DNA from: Gnetum montanum
Taxonomy: Eukaryota > Streptophyta > Gnetopsida > Gnetales > Gnetaceae
DNA length: 64,000 bases
Assembly (NCBI GenBank): GCA_015680685.1
Contig: MNCI01000175.1
Coordinates: 194,401-258,400 of the forward strand
Reading direction: 5' to 3'
A program made the position numbers and the translations under genes. Below the pieces are notes generated by a model. It had not been told where the DNA came from. It did not search any database and saw only the letters and a program-made list of their open reading frames with translations. Positions 32,289-43,669 of the stretch are shown here, one piece after another. Each line of letters starts with the position of its first letter. Positions within the stretch are counted from its first letter, which is position 1.

Positions 32289-33590
32289 GTGCAAAAACAC
32301 CCTGGCACACAACCCACCTCCACTTCTCGAAGACCTGCGCGAGAACGTCTTGCTGATAGGCTAATAAGAGAGTGCTTAGAAATAGAAAAAAGAGAGCACA
32401 TGGAGAGAGAGAACCATGGACACGAATTAGGACTACCAAATCCTACACCGCTAAGCATCATTCCCATGAGTTCGTCTGTTAATAAGCCTAGTACAAGTCA
32501 CCAAAACCAAGATGAAGTCACAAGTCATATCCCAAACCCAACATTCTCAGCTACTAATGTAAAAACCCCTCCACGAGAAATACAAATGTTAGGTCAAATG
32601 GACCAAATCTCTATGGATAAGAATGTCCCAAATGGTAAAGACCTAGCTAATGCATTGACCCAGGTCACACAATCCTTAAAACAAAAGAATACTTATTTAA
32701 GTTTGTATGACCTAGTAATTACTTCACCAGTATAACGAGAGGCTCTCGTACGAATGCTAACTTCAATTCCTGTTAGTGAGGATCTTCCTGCAGATGAACC
32801 ATCCATTTATGTAGTATTATCCCCACAACTTCAGGAATCAAAGACCACATCCTTAGAATTCCATGTTAAGGACATTAAGCTAGATGAGAAAACAAGGGAA
32901 ATCACCACAGCCCCTATGTTCATAACAATACAGGTTGATCATTTCAAAATACGTAGGGTGCATGTCGATGATGGTGCAGCAACAAATGTAATACCTTTTT
33001 CCATCATTGAAAAATTGGGACTCACTGAACAAATACAACCCACAACAACCTCTTTCTTGAGATCCTTCAGTGGTTCCCGTGTGGGAGTAAAAGGCATGGT
33101 TACCTTAGATTTCATAGCCGGAGACCAATTCCCTACATCAGCTGAATTCATAGTGGTTGATGAAATGCCAGGGTTTAATCTGATCCTAGGACGTCCTTGG
33201 CTAGCTCAACTTAAAGCCGTATCTTCACCAATCCATCAGGAGATACATCTACCTTATGAGGGTGGTGAGATCATCATACATGGGGATACAACACCATCGA
33301 TCACTTCCTCATACCTTGAGGTAGGTCAAGGGTCAGAAATTGAGTTCGTTAAGCCTAAACAAGAAACCATGAACATACATCAAAACGTGAACCCAACGTT
33401 GACTCACAATCCAACTAGCACTGAAGAAACACAAGAAGACACAGACATAGGAGCCATTCCTGCTGATGTTTCTTGGTCAGAACTACCCTTTTACATCACC
33501 GATGAAGGGGAAGGTGAATATAGGATGATACCCATGCACCCAGCACCACACGTTAAGTTACAAAAGATCAAGAGACAACTCAACAACTAG
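32289..33590 (+). pseudogene. Element D: linker and aspartic protease
   Basis: One frame from 32289 with a single stop (TAA at 32733). The linker holds ERLADRLIRECLEIEKRE and DLANALTQVTQSLKQK. The protease reads FKIRRVHVDDGAATNVIPFS, with the catalytic Asp at 32967-32969, then GMVTLDFIAGDQFPTSAEFI and GFNLILGRPWLAQLKAVSS. The tail ends PHVKLQKIKRQLNN. The first half is in a different frame from gag, so a shift or mutation lies near 32280. Would process the polyproteins; apart from upstream breaks the catalytic domain is intact. Confidence 0.94.
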
Positions 33591-33594
33591 AACA

Positions 33595-33990
33595 AATGAG
33601 ACGAATTTTCCGAAATGATGTTAAACTATGAACTGTCCGAAATGACGTTAAACTATGAATAGTCCGAAATGACGTTAAACTACAAACTGTCTGAAATGAA
33701 GTTAAACTACGAACTGTTTGAAATGACGTTAAACTATGAATTGTCCGAAATGACATTAAACTACGAAATTTCCACAATGACATTAAACTACGAAATGTCC
33801 GCAATGACATTAAACTAGCCACGGTCAGAAATGCCCAGTTTAGTTTAAAACTTTTTAAAAATGTTACTACCTTTGGCCCACCATGGCATAAAACTGGTAA
33901 TCCTTTCTTTAACAACAGATGCAATAGTCCATCAAGACTTTAAACTGATGTACCAAGCCCGAAATGGCTTTAAACTAGAGCTAACAAATT
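33595..33990 (+). repeat. Element D: short-unit array after protease
   Basis: Ten or more units of about 28 bp: TCCGAAATGACGTTAAACTA with variants, ending in looser units such as AATGGCTTTAAACTAG. Homologous in position and core to the arrays of B and C. Confidence 0.92.
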
Positions 33991-34366
33991 ACAGATTTAC
34001 AAACTCCCGTCATCTTACATTGAATTTTCGCTTACAGGTTACAACTTCCGATTTAGATTCTTGCATGGTCATTGCTTTCTTTTCCAAGTATTTAACTTAC
34101 ATCTTGCTTTACACTTTAGAAATTTATGTTACATTTAGTTGCACACATATACTCTAAAAAATAAAGAAAAATAATAAAAAACATGAAAAATGACAAAAAC
34201 ATTTACATGAAACATAAAGATAACAATGCAACCATTTTATACCGTAATTAAAATCCAAGCCATTACATCAGTCTTTATACATTCCACCAAACTAGTTATC
34301 CTATATTCGTTTACACTTTGTAACTCTCTTACTAAAGGAGTGTCTCTTATTTTACTCCTGTTTTAA
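33991..34366 (+). other. Protease-pol spacer of D without antisense gene
   Basis: AT-rich, no gene. Ends with a pyrimidine-rich stretch and TTTAATTGGCAG just before pol, which looks like a 3' splice site. In B and C this interval also contains the antisense gene. Confidence 0.6.
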
Positions 34367-36065
34367 TTGGCAGGAGCGAGTATCATGGCCAACCACAACA
34401 TCCTTTCAAAATTGTCTCTTAATGGACCATACGGGGATATAGAAAGAGCAATTCGCCCAGAATCTTTGGATCTAAGTCCATCCACCTATACCGATTTGAT
34501 AGCCTCCACTCAAGAAACGTTAGACTGGCCTAAAAGCGTAGCCAAAACTCTAGACCTAGAAGCTAACAATATCACTGAAGATCCTCTAGTTGAGATCCCC
34601 ATTACCACAGTTAATGATGAAGCCAAGATCTTGAAATTAAGTCCCTTACTAGATCCGCAACTCATAGGTGACATCACTCAGGTCTTAAAAGACAACGTAA
34701 AAAAATTTGCATGGTCATATACAGACATGCCAGGACTAGACCCCCAGATCATCCAACATAACATTATCCTTGATGAAAAAATCAAACCAGTAAAACAAAA
34801 AGCACGAAAGGTTAGACCCGAAGTNNNNNNNNNNNNNNNNNNNNNNNNNNNNNNNNNNNNNNNNNNNNNNNNNNNNNNNNNNNNNNNNNNNNNNNNNNNN
34901 NNNNNNNNNNNNNNNNNNNNNNNNNNNNNNNNNNNNNNNNNNNNNNNNNNNNNNNNNNNNNNNNNNNNNNNNNNNNNNNNNNNNNNNNNNNNNNNNNNNN
35001 NNNNNNNNNNNNNNNNNNNNNNNNNNNNNNNNNNNNNNNNNNNNNNNNNNNNNNNNNNNNNNNNNNNNNNNNNNNNNNNNNNNNNNNNNNNNNNNNNNNN
35101 NNNNNNNNNNNNNNNNNNNNNNNNNNNNNNNNNNNNNNNNNNNNNNNNNNNNNNNNNNNNNNNNNNNNNNNNNNNNNNNNNNNNNNNNNNNNNTTGGTGT
35201 TAAAATAGGCAAAATGCTTGGTTTCCTAGTTTCCAAAATAGGGATACAGGTAGACCCTGATAAGGTTAAAGCGATAACGAATCTACAACCACCAAGAAAC
35301 CTTACCGAACTACGTGGCCTCCAAGGTAGGCTGCAATTCATTAGAAGCTTTATCGAAAGGCTGATGGATAAGTTGAGTCCCATGCAACATCTATTACAAA
35401 AGAATGTACATTTCCAATGGACTCAATAATGCCAAGAAGCATTTGAGAACATAAAACACGATTTGGCCCAACTACCAACTGTTTATCCTCCACAAAGTGA
35501 CAAACCTTTCTACATCTATCTTGCAACTTCTAGTTCGTCCATCGCATCCATGCTTTGTCAAAAATGTCAAGATGGGGTCGAGACCCCTATATACTATCTA
35601 AGCCATGCTTTAATAGACCATGAACAATGATACAACGATGTAGAAAAATCATGTCTTGCCCTTGTCTTCTCTTTGAAGAAATGGTGACATTATCTCTTCT
35701 GTAATCAAGTTTACATCATTTGCGAAGATAATGTTCTCCGTGCCATCACTAATAACATCTATGAGTCAAGTAGGTTAGCTAGGTGGAAAGAGATGATTGC
35801 AAAATTTGATTTACACTATGTCGCTCAATATTTCACAAAAGGTCAAGCAATAGCCACGCAACTAACTGTCTTACCGACGCATGATCAAGCAACGATAAAC
35901 CTTGAATTCCTAGATGAAAATGTTAACAGTATAGACACTGTACCTAATAATTATGAGGAAATTCTCTACTTTGATGGGGCCTCAACCTCTTATGGAGGAA
36001 GTGCCATAGCTATTTTAATATACCCCTCTGGGGAAATCCAACCTTCTGCTTATCGCTTAATATGA
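34367..36065 (+). pseudogene. Element D: pol, RT and RNase H part (with sequence gap)
   Basis: Starts GASIMANHNILSKLSLNG, then the pre-RT block WPKSVAKTLDLEANNITEDPL and DNVKKFAWSYTDMPGLDPQI. The RT palm with YxDD falls in 369 Ns (34825-35193). The other copies suggest more sequence is missing than the gap length shows. After the gap: MLGFLVSKIGIQVDPDKVKAI and LRGLQGRLQFIRSF. The first RNase H follows (FYIYLATSSSSIASMLCQK, Asp missing), then the start of the second RNase H (ILYFDGASTSYGGSA). Stops at 35427 and about 35628 and 35685; the block ends at TGA 36063. Confidence 0.92.
34825..35193. other. Assembly gap (369 N)
   Basis: Run of Ns within the D reverse transcriptase. Confidence 0.99.
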
Positions 36066-37659
36066 AGGTCTTCTTAGAGGATTTCAAATAGCACTAACTT
36101 CGGGAATCTCATGCCTTGTAGTTCGAGGTGATTCGCAATTAGTTATTAATCAAGTCATTGAAGCCTACACATGCAAAGCTCTCCATTTGCAACCATATTG
36201 TGATTTGACTAAATATCTAGTGAGACAACTACTAGAAGTGGATATACAACACATCGCTAGAAGTAAGAATACCATTGCTGATGCACTTGCCACACTAGCC
36301 TTAAACATGATGCCTAAAATGTTTCATGCATTGCCTAGTTCTATAACCAGTTATGCTGAACCTATAATTAACACTCTAAGTGAAGTACCTATAGCATCTG
36401 TTAGTACAACACACGCAATAGAATGGTATGATGACATAAAAGAGTATCTTCTAAAAGGCGAACCTCCACAACACTTGACACATGCTCAAAAGGATGCCAT
36501 ACGAAAACTCTCTCACCAATACACATTAATAGGTGATACCTTGTGTTGTAAATAATATGAAGGTATTTTGCTAACATGTGTTAGTAGCACTGATGGTCAA
36601 ACAATTGTAGAAAAAATCCATGAAGGACTTTGTGGAGGACACATAACACCTAAAGCAATGGCAACAAAGATTAGGTGCTTAGGCTATTACTGGCCACACA
36701 TGGAATACAACTGCATCTCCAAGGTTAGAACATGTGACATCTGCCAAAAGCATAGTAATCTGATACATGTGTCACCTAACAAACTACATACCGCACAAAT
36801 CACATGGCCATTCCAAAAATGGGGTTTAGATTTAATTAGACCAATAACACTGTCATCTTCAGCATGCCATAGCTTCATAATCACTGCAATTGAATATTTC
36901 ACAAAATGGGTGGAAGCTATTCCTCTTAGGAAGACCACGTCAAAACATGTTTGCACCTTTATAATGGAAAATATTATAACCCATTTTGGTGTTCCAATGA
37001 CCATCGTTATCGATAATGGGTCACAATTCAGCAGCGCAGATACCAAAATTTTTTGTGAAATTCTAGGCATTAAACATGCATTTTCATCACTTTACTACCA
37101 ACAGAGTAATGGTCAAGTGGAGGCTACAAATAAAACTATCATGATACTCAAAAAGATGCTGAATCAGAGCAAGAAACGATGGCATGAACAATTGGTCTAA
37201 GCATTGTGGGCTTATTGAACGACACATCGAACATCCACAGGTAAAACTCCAAATAGTCTTGTATACGGATCTGAAGCTGCTTTACCTTTAGAATTGTAGG
37301 TTCCCTCATTGCAGATAACTCTCTCCAGTGTCCTTGATGAAAGTCAACACAATGAATTACGCATTGCTGACCTCGACACAGTAGAGGAGGAACGTATATG
37401 AACTCTTGATCAAATTGAATGGTACCAAAAATAGCAGAGACAAAGGCATAAGCACGATCTCCACAACCGTCCGATTAAAGAAGGAGATCTAGTCCTTAAG
37501 GCCGCCCGAGAATGTCCAAGTAAATTCTCAGCCAACTAGGAAGGGCCTTATTTAGTCACCAAGGCATACAACAATGGAGCATTCAAACTTGCTGACATGT
37601 ACGGAAATGAGTTTTCCAATCCTACAAACCACTTGTACCTGAAGAGGTACTACGTTTGA
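36066..37659 (+). pseudogene. Element D: second RNase H, linker and integrase
   Basis: A deletion at about 36060 removes the CTNN block of the second RNase H. It then resumes YEGLLRGFQIALTSGIS, VRGDSQLVINQVIEAY and HIARSKNTIADALATLAL. Integrase: HHCC (HEGLCGGH, CDICQ), catalytic Asp at 36829, Asp at 37012 (DNGSQFSS) and Glu at 37120 (NGQVEATNK), so the DDE set is intact. The GPY/F-like end reads N, stop, EGPYLVTKAY, and the chain finishes LKRYYV with TGA at 37657. No chromodomain. Stops at about 36553, 37198, 37216 and others, mostly at Gln, Arg and Trp codons. Confidence 0.93.
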
Positions 37660-37675
37660 CAAACTTGAGGTATGT

Positions 37676-38090
37676 CACAGTCTTGGATCATGACTTAAAA
37701 CTGATACCATAGAATAGTCCTGGATCATGACTTAAAAATGACACCACAGAATAGTCCTGGATCATGACTTAAAACTAATACCACAGAATAGTCCTGGATC
37801 ATGACTTAAAACTAATACCACAGAACAATCCTGGCATGATGACTTAAAACTGATACCATAGAGACATGTCCAGTATGACACTAAACTACTACATCTGTCT
37901 GCCATGACATGAAACTAGCATCAAGAGTCCACTAAGACTATAAACTAGTTTGCCTCTTCATAGTTCGCCATGACTATAAACTAGCAATGCACCATCCGCT
38001 ACGACGCTAAACTAGCACCGTCCAAGGGGTTATGACATGAAACTAATCCACAACAGTCCGCTAAGACTATAAACTAGTGACATCATTGAT
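37676..38090 (+). repeat. Element D: short-unit array after integrase
   Basis: Five near-identical units of about 42 bp (GTCCTGGATCATGACTTAAAACT...) are followed by about seven more diverged ones with the older wording (GTCCGCTAAGACTATAAACTAG). The mixture suggests recent local amplification of one unit. Confidence 0.92.
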
Positions 38091-39202
38091 GACTAGGTAA
38101 AATTGGAAAAGATCTATTGTTGCAATTGGCTATTTTTGTTCCACAAAGACTTGTTGCATGATTCATCCCATGGGGCCTAATGAAACTGATGTTGTTCATG
38201 ATTTTGTTTGCTTTGAAAGCTGCACGTGGTGACTCCATCTCCTTGTTTAAAGTGTTTAGCTGACTGTTTCATTTGTGGTTTTCTTGTCTTCTTGGAGTTC
38301 TGTTTGCAGGATGACACTTCTGAGGTGTTCGTGCATAGATGCACTTCATCATGATGACAAGGTATCACATTTTTCCTGACACATGTAACTAGGTTAATCA
38401 ATCCATTGATAAGTACATTTCCAACTCCCGATGCATCCCCTATTTCCCAATCATGCTCCCCTTAGCCTATTCAATTACATTCCCCTTGATACATTCTGCT
38501 CACCTCAAAACTCTTGATACATTGTTGCATACTGTAGCTCTCTAAGAAGTTGCGATGCAAAACACAATACATAGTACATGATGCAAAATGCAAGTGCTCA
38601 TACACAAGCATGGCGAAAAAAGAAAGCTCTTTCAAAAAGGCCAAAAAAAAGAAAGACAAAAAAACAAAAAAAGAAAACAAGAAAAGAAAAAAAAACAAAA
38701 AAAATGGTCAAAGAGAAAAATGCACAAAAAAGGTCTTCAAGACCCCGGTGACATCATAAACAAAAGACTATTGGCCATTCTCATATAAGCCCAGGCGAGA
38801 AGGCAATTATCTTGAAAAAAAAGTTACACTTGTGTCTCAAAGAGACCATGTTACACATCATCGCATGGCTTTGGCTATTTACAACAGGCCCCACAAATAC
38901 TCTATAAGAGTCCCATTTATCCAAAGATCGCACCTCCCATGTCTTGGTTCTGAGTCTAATAAAAACCTGGTTGTTGACAAGGACCAATGACATGACTTAT
39001 GCACAAGAGAGCATTCCTCTCCCACAAATCCCAGCAGTAATCATAGCCCTTAACCTCCTCACTTCCCTGGTTACAACTGATTCCCTTCCATCTTAAACTG
39101 CATTCCCTCAATCCCATGTACTTTTGAAAATGGTGCAATAATATCCAACCAAAGGCTAATGGTTAATGTTTGATGCTTTGTTTGTTCATGGTGTTTGCAC
39201 TT
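38091..39202 (+). other. Element D: 3' spacer
   Basis: No gene. Contains an A-rich purine stretch at about 38616-38706. A Lys-rich frame through it is compositional. The hairpin seen in the A, B and C spacers was not found here. Confidence 0.6.
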
Positions 39203-39256
39203 CTTTGTCGACGCCTCTTGGGTGAATTCCTCCAGATGTCAACAAAGAGGGGCCAA
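39203..39256 (+). promoter_or_regulatory. Element D: polypurine tract with upstream stem-loop
   Basis: CTTTGTCGACGCC (39203-39215) pairs imperfectly with GATGTCAACAAAG (39235-39247), running into AAAGAGGGG (39244-39252) and the LTR start at 39257. Confidence 0.78.
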
Positions 39257-40906
39257 TGAAACACCACTACTTTCAGCTTAGCACTTTGAATGAAAAATGA
39301 TTCAAGTCCTTTCAAGCATTCGGAAAACTACCTAGATCATATAAGTGGATGGTTTGGATGTGTTGTTATAAATATAAAATGACTAAAAATTTCCTGTGAC
39401 AATTCAAAGGCACAAATTATCCACCATTGTTGAACCATGATGAAGATCACTAGAGTAGAAGCATTGAAAAACAAATTGTTCCTACAAGGTAGCAGCAGTA
39501 TGAGTGAGTTAAAATCAACCATGAACAGAGGGAAGAGGTCGTTGCAGGTGCATGTTTGAGTAGGAACTCGATTAATGGCAAACTCATCCAGACACAAGAA
39601 ACGCCTTGGCATTGCTTCACGTTAAAGGCATGAGAGATGACTGATGACTCCATTCTTCATTTGGTGATATTGACCGATTCAGAGTGGGCTTCAAGACTGG
39701 GGCCACCCGCCTAAGTTGAGAAGCCCACATTAATGCAGAACTGGCGGTTGTGTTGTGTGAGTCTGCTTCTTTGTTTCTTTGATGAAGACAGACATAGATG
39801 CCTACGCCTTGGTTTGTCTGCCGCAACCACCACATGGCATTAGATCATGCCCTACAATTTCACCAAGCAGCACAACGAAATCAGGAAGCCATGAAAATAT
39901 TTTATTCTTTCAATGGGAACTCTATGGGGAAGAATTTTCATAGCCTGGAGGTCCGCACTCAGAAAAAACTTGGAGAGTAAAAATCATTGCTCCCACTGCC
40001 GTTGCTTGCTATGCTGCCACTCCTCCGCGCTGTTGTTCTGCCCCTGCCATGTCACTGTTCATGTGCCCACCACGTCGCTATTTCTGCCAAGGGTTTCAAG
40101 GCTTTCGTGGCTGCCAACACCTTTGTTTTCTCATCAACAATAGTAGAGTCACGATCACGATCAGCAACGGCTGTGGCAATATCTTCCTTCACGAAAAGGA
40201 AGTTCCGGCACTGAAATGTGAGAGGGCCAACACGGCTGCATTTCTTGCAGGAACCGCAGGCCTCATCAACGGATAAATTCGTGAGACGCGCAAGGGCAAG
40301 GCCTTGAAAGCTGTCGTAGGCATTGCTGCTCTCCTTGTCACCGTCTCCGGCAGCAATAGCTCCATGATCGCCACCTCCTATACCTCCGCCGTCGCTCTGG
40401 TTAGGCACGTAAGGATCATATCCGATGGTGCTTTGCCAGATGCTATGAGTCTGCAGCACCACGCTAATGTGCATGCAGTTGCCACATCACTATTCCTATG
40501 CCCACCACGTTGCTATTTCTGACTCCTGCTACGGTTGCCCCGATGACTCTGAGAAATTCCTTTTCTCCCATATCATTATTTTGTGTTCCTGACATTCATG
40601 GGTGCAAGGGTGTTCTAGGCCACAGTGATGTTAATTATTACTGAGGTGATGAAAATAGTCCTGGTCTCCATAGATCTTGTTGCATCGTGGTATCATGCAT
40701 TGTGCAGGATTTGGCAGTGGCTCCGTCAGTGGTTGCATCTGAAACAGTACTTGCTTTGCCTTTCTCTGGGACATGCTCTTCACCAACGACATATGTAATT
40801 GGGGAAAATTTTTGGAAATTGGTTTAAACATAAATTTAGGATTCAAATGTTCATGCTAAGACATTAAATTTATTTGGAGATTTTATTAGTGGGAAATGCT
40901 GAAATT

Positions 40907-40940
<34 letters not shown>

Positions 40941-41812
40941 TCAAGCGGGCTAGGGCTGGAGCCAATCCTCCTAAAGATTTCTTAAATTTTTATTGCTTGA
41001 GGGCTTGTTTTTCTAATTTATTTGTATCTTCATGGGCTTGAATAACCCACAAGTTGTAAAATACATTGAACCTGGTCAAAGTATGCAATTTCCAACATAC
41101 ATCCAACTCATGTACAACTATCCAGCACAAATACATTGAACCTGGTTAAAGCAAACCCTAGCCAAATCCTATAAATACCCCATCAATTCACAAAAATTGG
41201 AGGAGGCAAGAGAAGCAAAGCAAAAGTAGCAAGAGAGAAGGGAGAGGAAGAAGCAAAGATTGGAGAGATTGGAAATTCTGAAGGAGGACAGAACTTGCAA
41301 TCCTTGGATGCTCAACACATTTGATTTTTGGCTTCCAAGTTCTTCTCACGTTCATCCCATTTCATCGTCGCATCATCGTGTCACATCTTTCTAGGGCTAG
41401 GCATTTGACTTGCCATTCACACTTGTGCAACTACGCTTTCACCGGTGCACATTTTTTTGAAAACAATATAATACAGTTTCATTATTGCCTCCCATTTACA
41501 TTGTTTAGTTTTGTTTATGCTTTACAAATATAACTTTGTTCATGCTTCATTCATAATTCACTACACTTTATTTACGTTTCGTATCGCCATTTGCACTCCG
41601 TTTACATACCATTTACGATAACCCAGTGCTAGCTGTAGCTTATGCTCGAGGAAGTACTTGGTTGATTTGCATGCAGACCATCCAAGACACTCTGCCTTCA
41701 TTTACTTTTTCCAACTTGCCCTTGGGTGAAGGCAGGGTCAGCTGTGGCTACCCAACAATCTCTCGGTGTTTGTTTCCCTTCTAGCCTTACACCGACGATT
41801 TAGGTCAGCACA
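39257..41812 (+). mobile_element. Element D: 3' LTR
   Basis: 2556 bp, TGAAACACC...GTCAGCACA, followed by the target copy TATAG. Homologous to 27162-29731 throughout, apart from small indels, a longer (TA)n run near 40909, and the 26-base patch present only in the 5' copy. Confidence 0.95.
40088..40478 (-). pseudogene. CXIP4-like fragment captured in D 3' LTR
   Basis: Second copy of the fragment: LQTHSIWQSTIGYDPYVPNQ, then AYDSFQGLALARLTN and CKKCSRVGPLTFQCRNF. It keeps some residues nearer the host form than the 5' copy (IWQSTIGYDPY, CRNF), but the knuckle His reads Pro. Between them the two LTR copies show that the capture predates insertion of this element. Flanked by the direct repeats at 40044-40087 and 40479-40522. 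Confidence 0.8.
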
Positions 41813-41817
41813 TATAG
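41813..41817. repeat. Target site duplication of D (right)
   Basis: TATAG, identical to 27157-27161. Confidence 0.92.
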
Positions 41818-41850
41818 CATGGCCTGAAATGACCTTAAATTATAGCATGG
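41818..41850 (+). repeat. Element C: short-unit array after protease (right remnant)
   Basis: CATGGCCTGAAATGACC then TTAAATTATAGCATGG continues the array broken by D. Confidence 0.88.
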
Positions 41851-42032
41851 AGGCCCACAAGGGGACTAACTACATCAATAAAAATTCCAAGCAAAAGAAA
41901 TGAAATGAGCATTATACTTGTTATTAAACAGTAAATACAATACATAGTCCAAAATTATGTCCACATTCAAAGTTGCAATATTGCTTGACAATGGGGTTAC
42001 ATTTCAAATATTTTAAAGTATCAATATGTAGG

Positions 42033-43214
42033 CTATGAATTTTCTTCCCTATCCTTCTCTACCATTCCACTTGGTCCTACATCTTCATCTGGATCCTACA
42101 TAAACCAAGGATAAAATAATAAATCAATGGGTAAGCAAGATAACATATGAAGCTATCATGACATAAATTGTAATAAAGTAAACATAACTAACCTGAGATG
42201 GTCCCACATCCATTTCTGGTGGTATTTTGTTAAGGCTAGATTCCAAGTGCTGAAGGATTTCTTCCTTAGTCAAATTAGCTCAGTCTTCCTTCCCTAAATC
42301 AATGCCTACTAAGATCTTCCCTTTCTCCACAGTCATCCATGTGGGTGGCCCCAAAGAAAAGGTAGTAGAGGTGGCCTCCCTAGAAGGCATGGTTACTTCC
42401 CTCTTTGGGGATTCACTAACCACTAAGTTCTTTGCAAATCTATTATAGGCCTAGGTAGCACCAATAGCGTCAAGGAATAGCTCACGACCTCAACATTCTA
42501 TAGACTTATCTCTGTACTTTTGGCAGTAAGTAGCACATTCTATTTTGTACATATTCTTATGATTCTTTTGTGCTTGCCCCCATTGATATACCTTGGTGCT
42601 ATAATCTTTCCAATCTTAGTTCTTTTAAGCCAAGAGATCTATTTGCAAGCATTGTTTAATTACTTCGTGTGTGGATTCATTTTTACCCCTCATGGCTGAC
42701 CAATAGCTAGCATAATCAATGATGACCATATGCCAAATGTTGTATGAGTTATCATAGGCCATTAAGAATTCATTTTGTGACCGAAACTCTTCTAGTTCAG
42801 TGACTTGGCTCACCTTTTCTTTTTTGAGTTTCTGGACTTGCTTCCAGAGGTCTTCATTGACTCACTTGCACTTCCACAGTGATTGTGACAAGTGTAATGT
42901 GCATTTGCTAGTCTCATCATATATATGACAAGGTATCTTTGTTACCTCTGAAGGGAGTTTAGGAATAACTTCAACTTCAATTGCCCTTCTTGGGTCCCAT
43001 TTAAGTCACGAAGCTATTATACCAAAAATAAGAAAATGTTAGTCATAAGATTGTAAGAAAAAAACAACACATGGGGAGGCAATGTAACAACCTACCTAGT
43101 AGATGGTGCCTCCAAAAATTCTTCAACATGTTCCCTAGGGATATTTCATAGGTTGCGCTCACCTTCATCCCCATTGGCAAGACCTAAGTGTCTACACTTG
43201 CTTCTACGTGCCAT
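42033..43214 (-). pseudogene. Antisense spliced gene inside element C
   Basis: Minus strand, opposite to C, between protease array and pol. Exons: 43214-43096 (MARRSKCRHLGLANGDEG), 43013-42193 and 42095-42033 (DPDEDVGPSGM to TAG). Introns: 43095-43014 (GTAGGTTG...TATAATAG) and 42192-42096 (GTTAGTTA...TATGTAG). Exon 2 aligns with the B gene from 11956: LPSEVTKIPCHIYDETSKCT, NEDLWKQVQKLKKEK, YSTKVYQWGQAQKNHKNMYK and GPPTWMTVEKGKI. It is shorter than B, lacking the B blocks between its first exon and 11956. In-frame stops (exon 1, and near 42622 and 42505) mark it as decayed. Product unknown, probably helical. Confidence 0.78.
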
Positions 43215-43342
43215 TGATTTGATGTCAAGCTTTGGTTTTTGTTGTTATGCTTTGTAGGTGCTACACTCTACTCTAGACTGTGCTATGCTTTGGACTGTGA
43301 GCTTCAACAATGAAAATGATAGATGTACCATGGGTAAACCCC

Positions 43343-43350
43343 TATTTATA
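43343..43350 (-). promoter_or_regulatory. TATA box of antisense gene in C
   Basis: TATAAATAGGGGTTTACCC on the minus strand, about 130 bases upstream of the ATG at 43214. Nearly the same sequence and spacing as in B (9100). Confidence 0.7.
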
Positions 43351-43385
43351 CCCTTTAGGGTTATATGATACATCATCCTCTTGGG

Positions 43386-43560
43386 ACATCCCATGTCTCA
43401 AGCATGACATGAAACATTCCATGCCCCATGCGTAATGTGGGATGTTTCATGTCCCACATATAAGACAAGATTTTCTATGTCCCACACGTAACACAAAATG
43501 CTCTATGTTCCACACGTAACATAGAACATTCCATGTCCTATGTAGCATAACACACAGATT
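43386..43560. repeat. 29-bp tandem repeat upstream of antisense promoter in C
   Basis: About six units of roughly 29 bp with the pattern CATGTCCCACACGTAACAT then a GAACATTC-like part, just upstream (element-downstream) of the TATA box. This is a reasonable place for promoter elements; function unknown. Confidence 0.75.
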
Positions 43561-43669
43561 TTGTCAAAATAAAATTTTACATTTTAAAATTTTTACATTT
43601 TTTTTCCTAAAAAAAGGAACATTTAGCTCAACCCCACATTCCAAGGCTTTGAATTTGGCTTACGCTTTA

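Larger units (their letters stand above)
27162..41812 (+). mobile_element. Element D: Tat-like Ty3/Gypsy retrotransposon nested in C
   Basis: Complete ends: 5' LTR 27162-29731, 3' LTR 39257-41812, target duplication TATAG on both sides, primer region, and a polypurine tract preceding the 3' LTR. Interior: gag, protease, array, pol (with a 369-N gap over RT), array and spacer. It is the youngest visible insertion, since it interrupts the C array and its LTRs remain alike. It lacks the antisense gene of B and C, and its LTRs carry a CXIP4-like fragment. Confidence 0.95.

Noticed and set aside
33580-33924. Minus-strand frame with Ser/Leu/Thr/Phe repeats
   Set aside because: It is the reverse reading of the short-unit array after the D protease; the periodicity comes from the DNA repeat.
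38550-38788. Lys-rich small protein on the plus strand
   Set aside because: Produced by an A-rich purine tract in the D spacer; two overlapping frames look alike and no homolog exists in other spacers.
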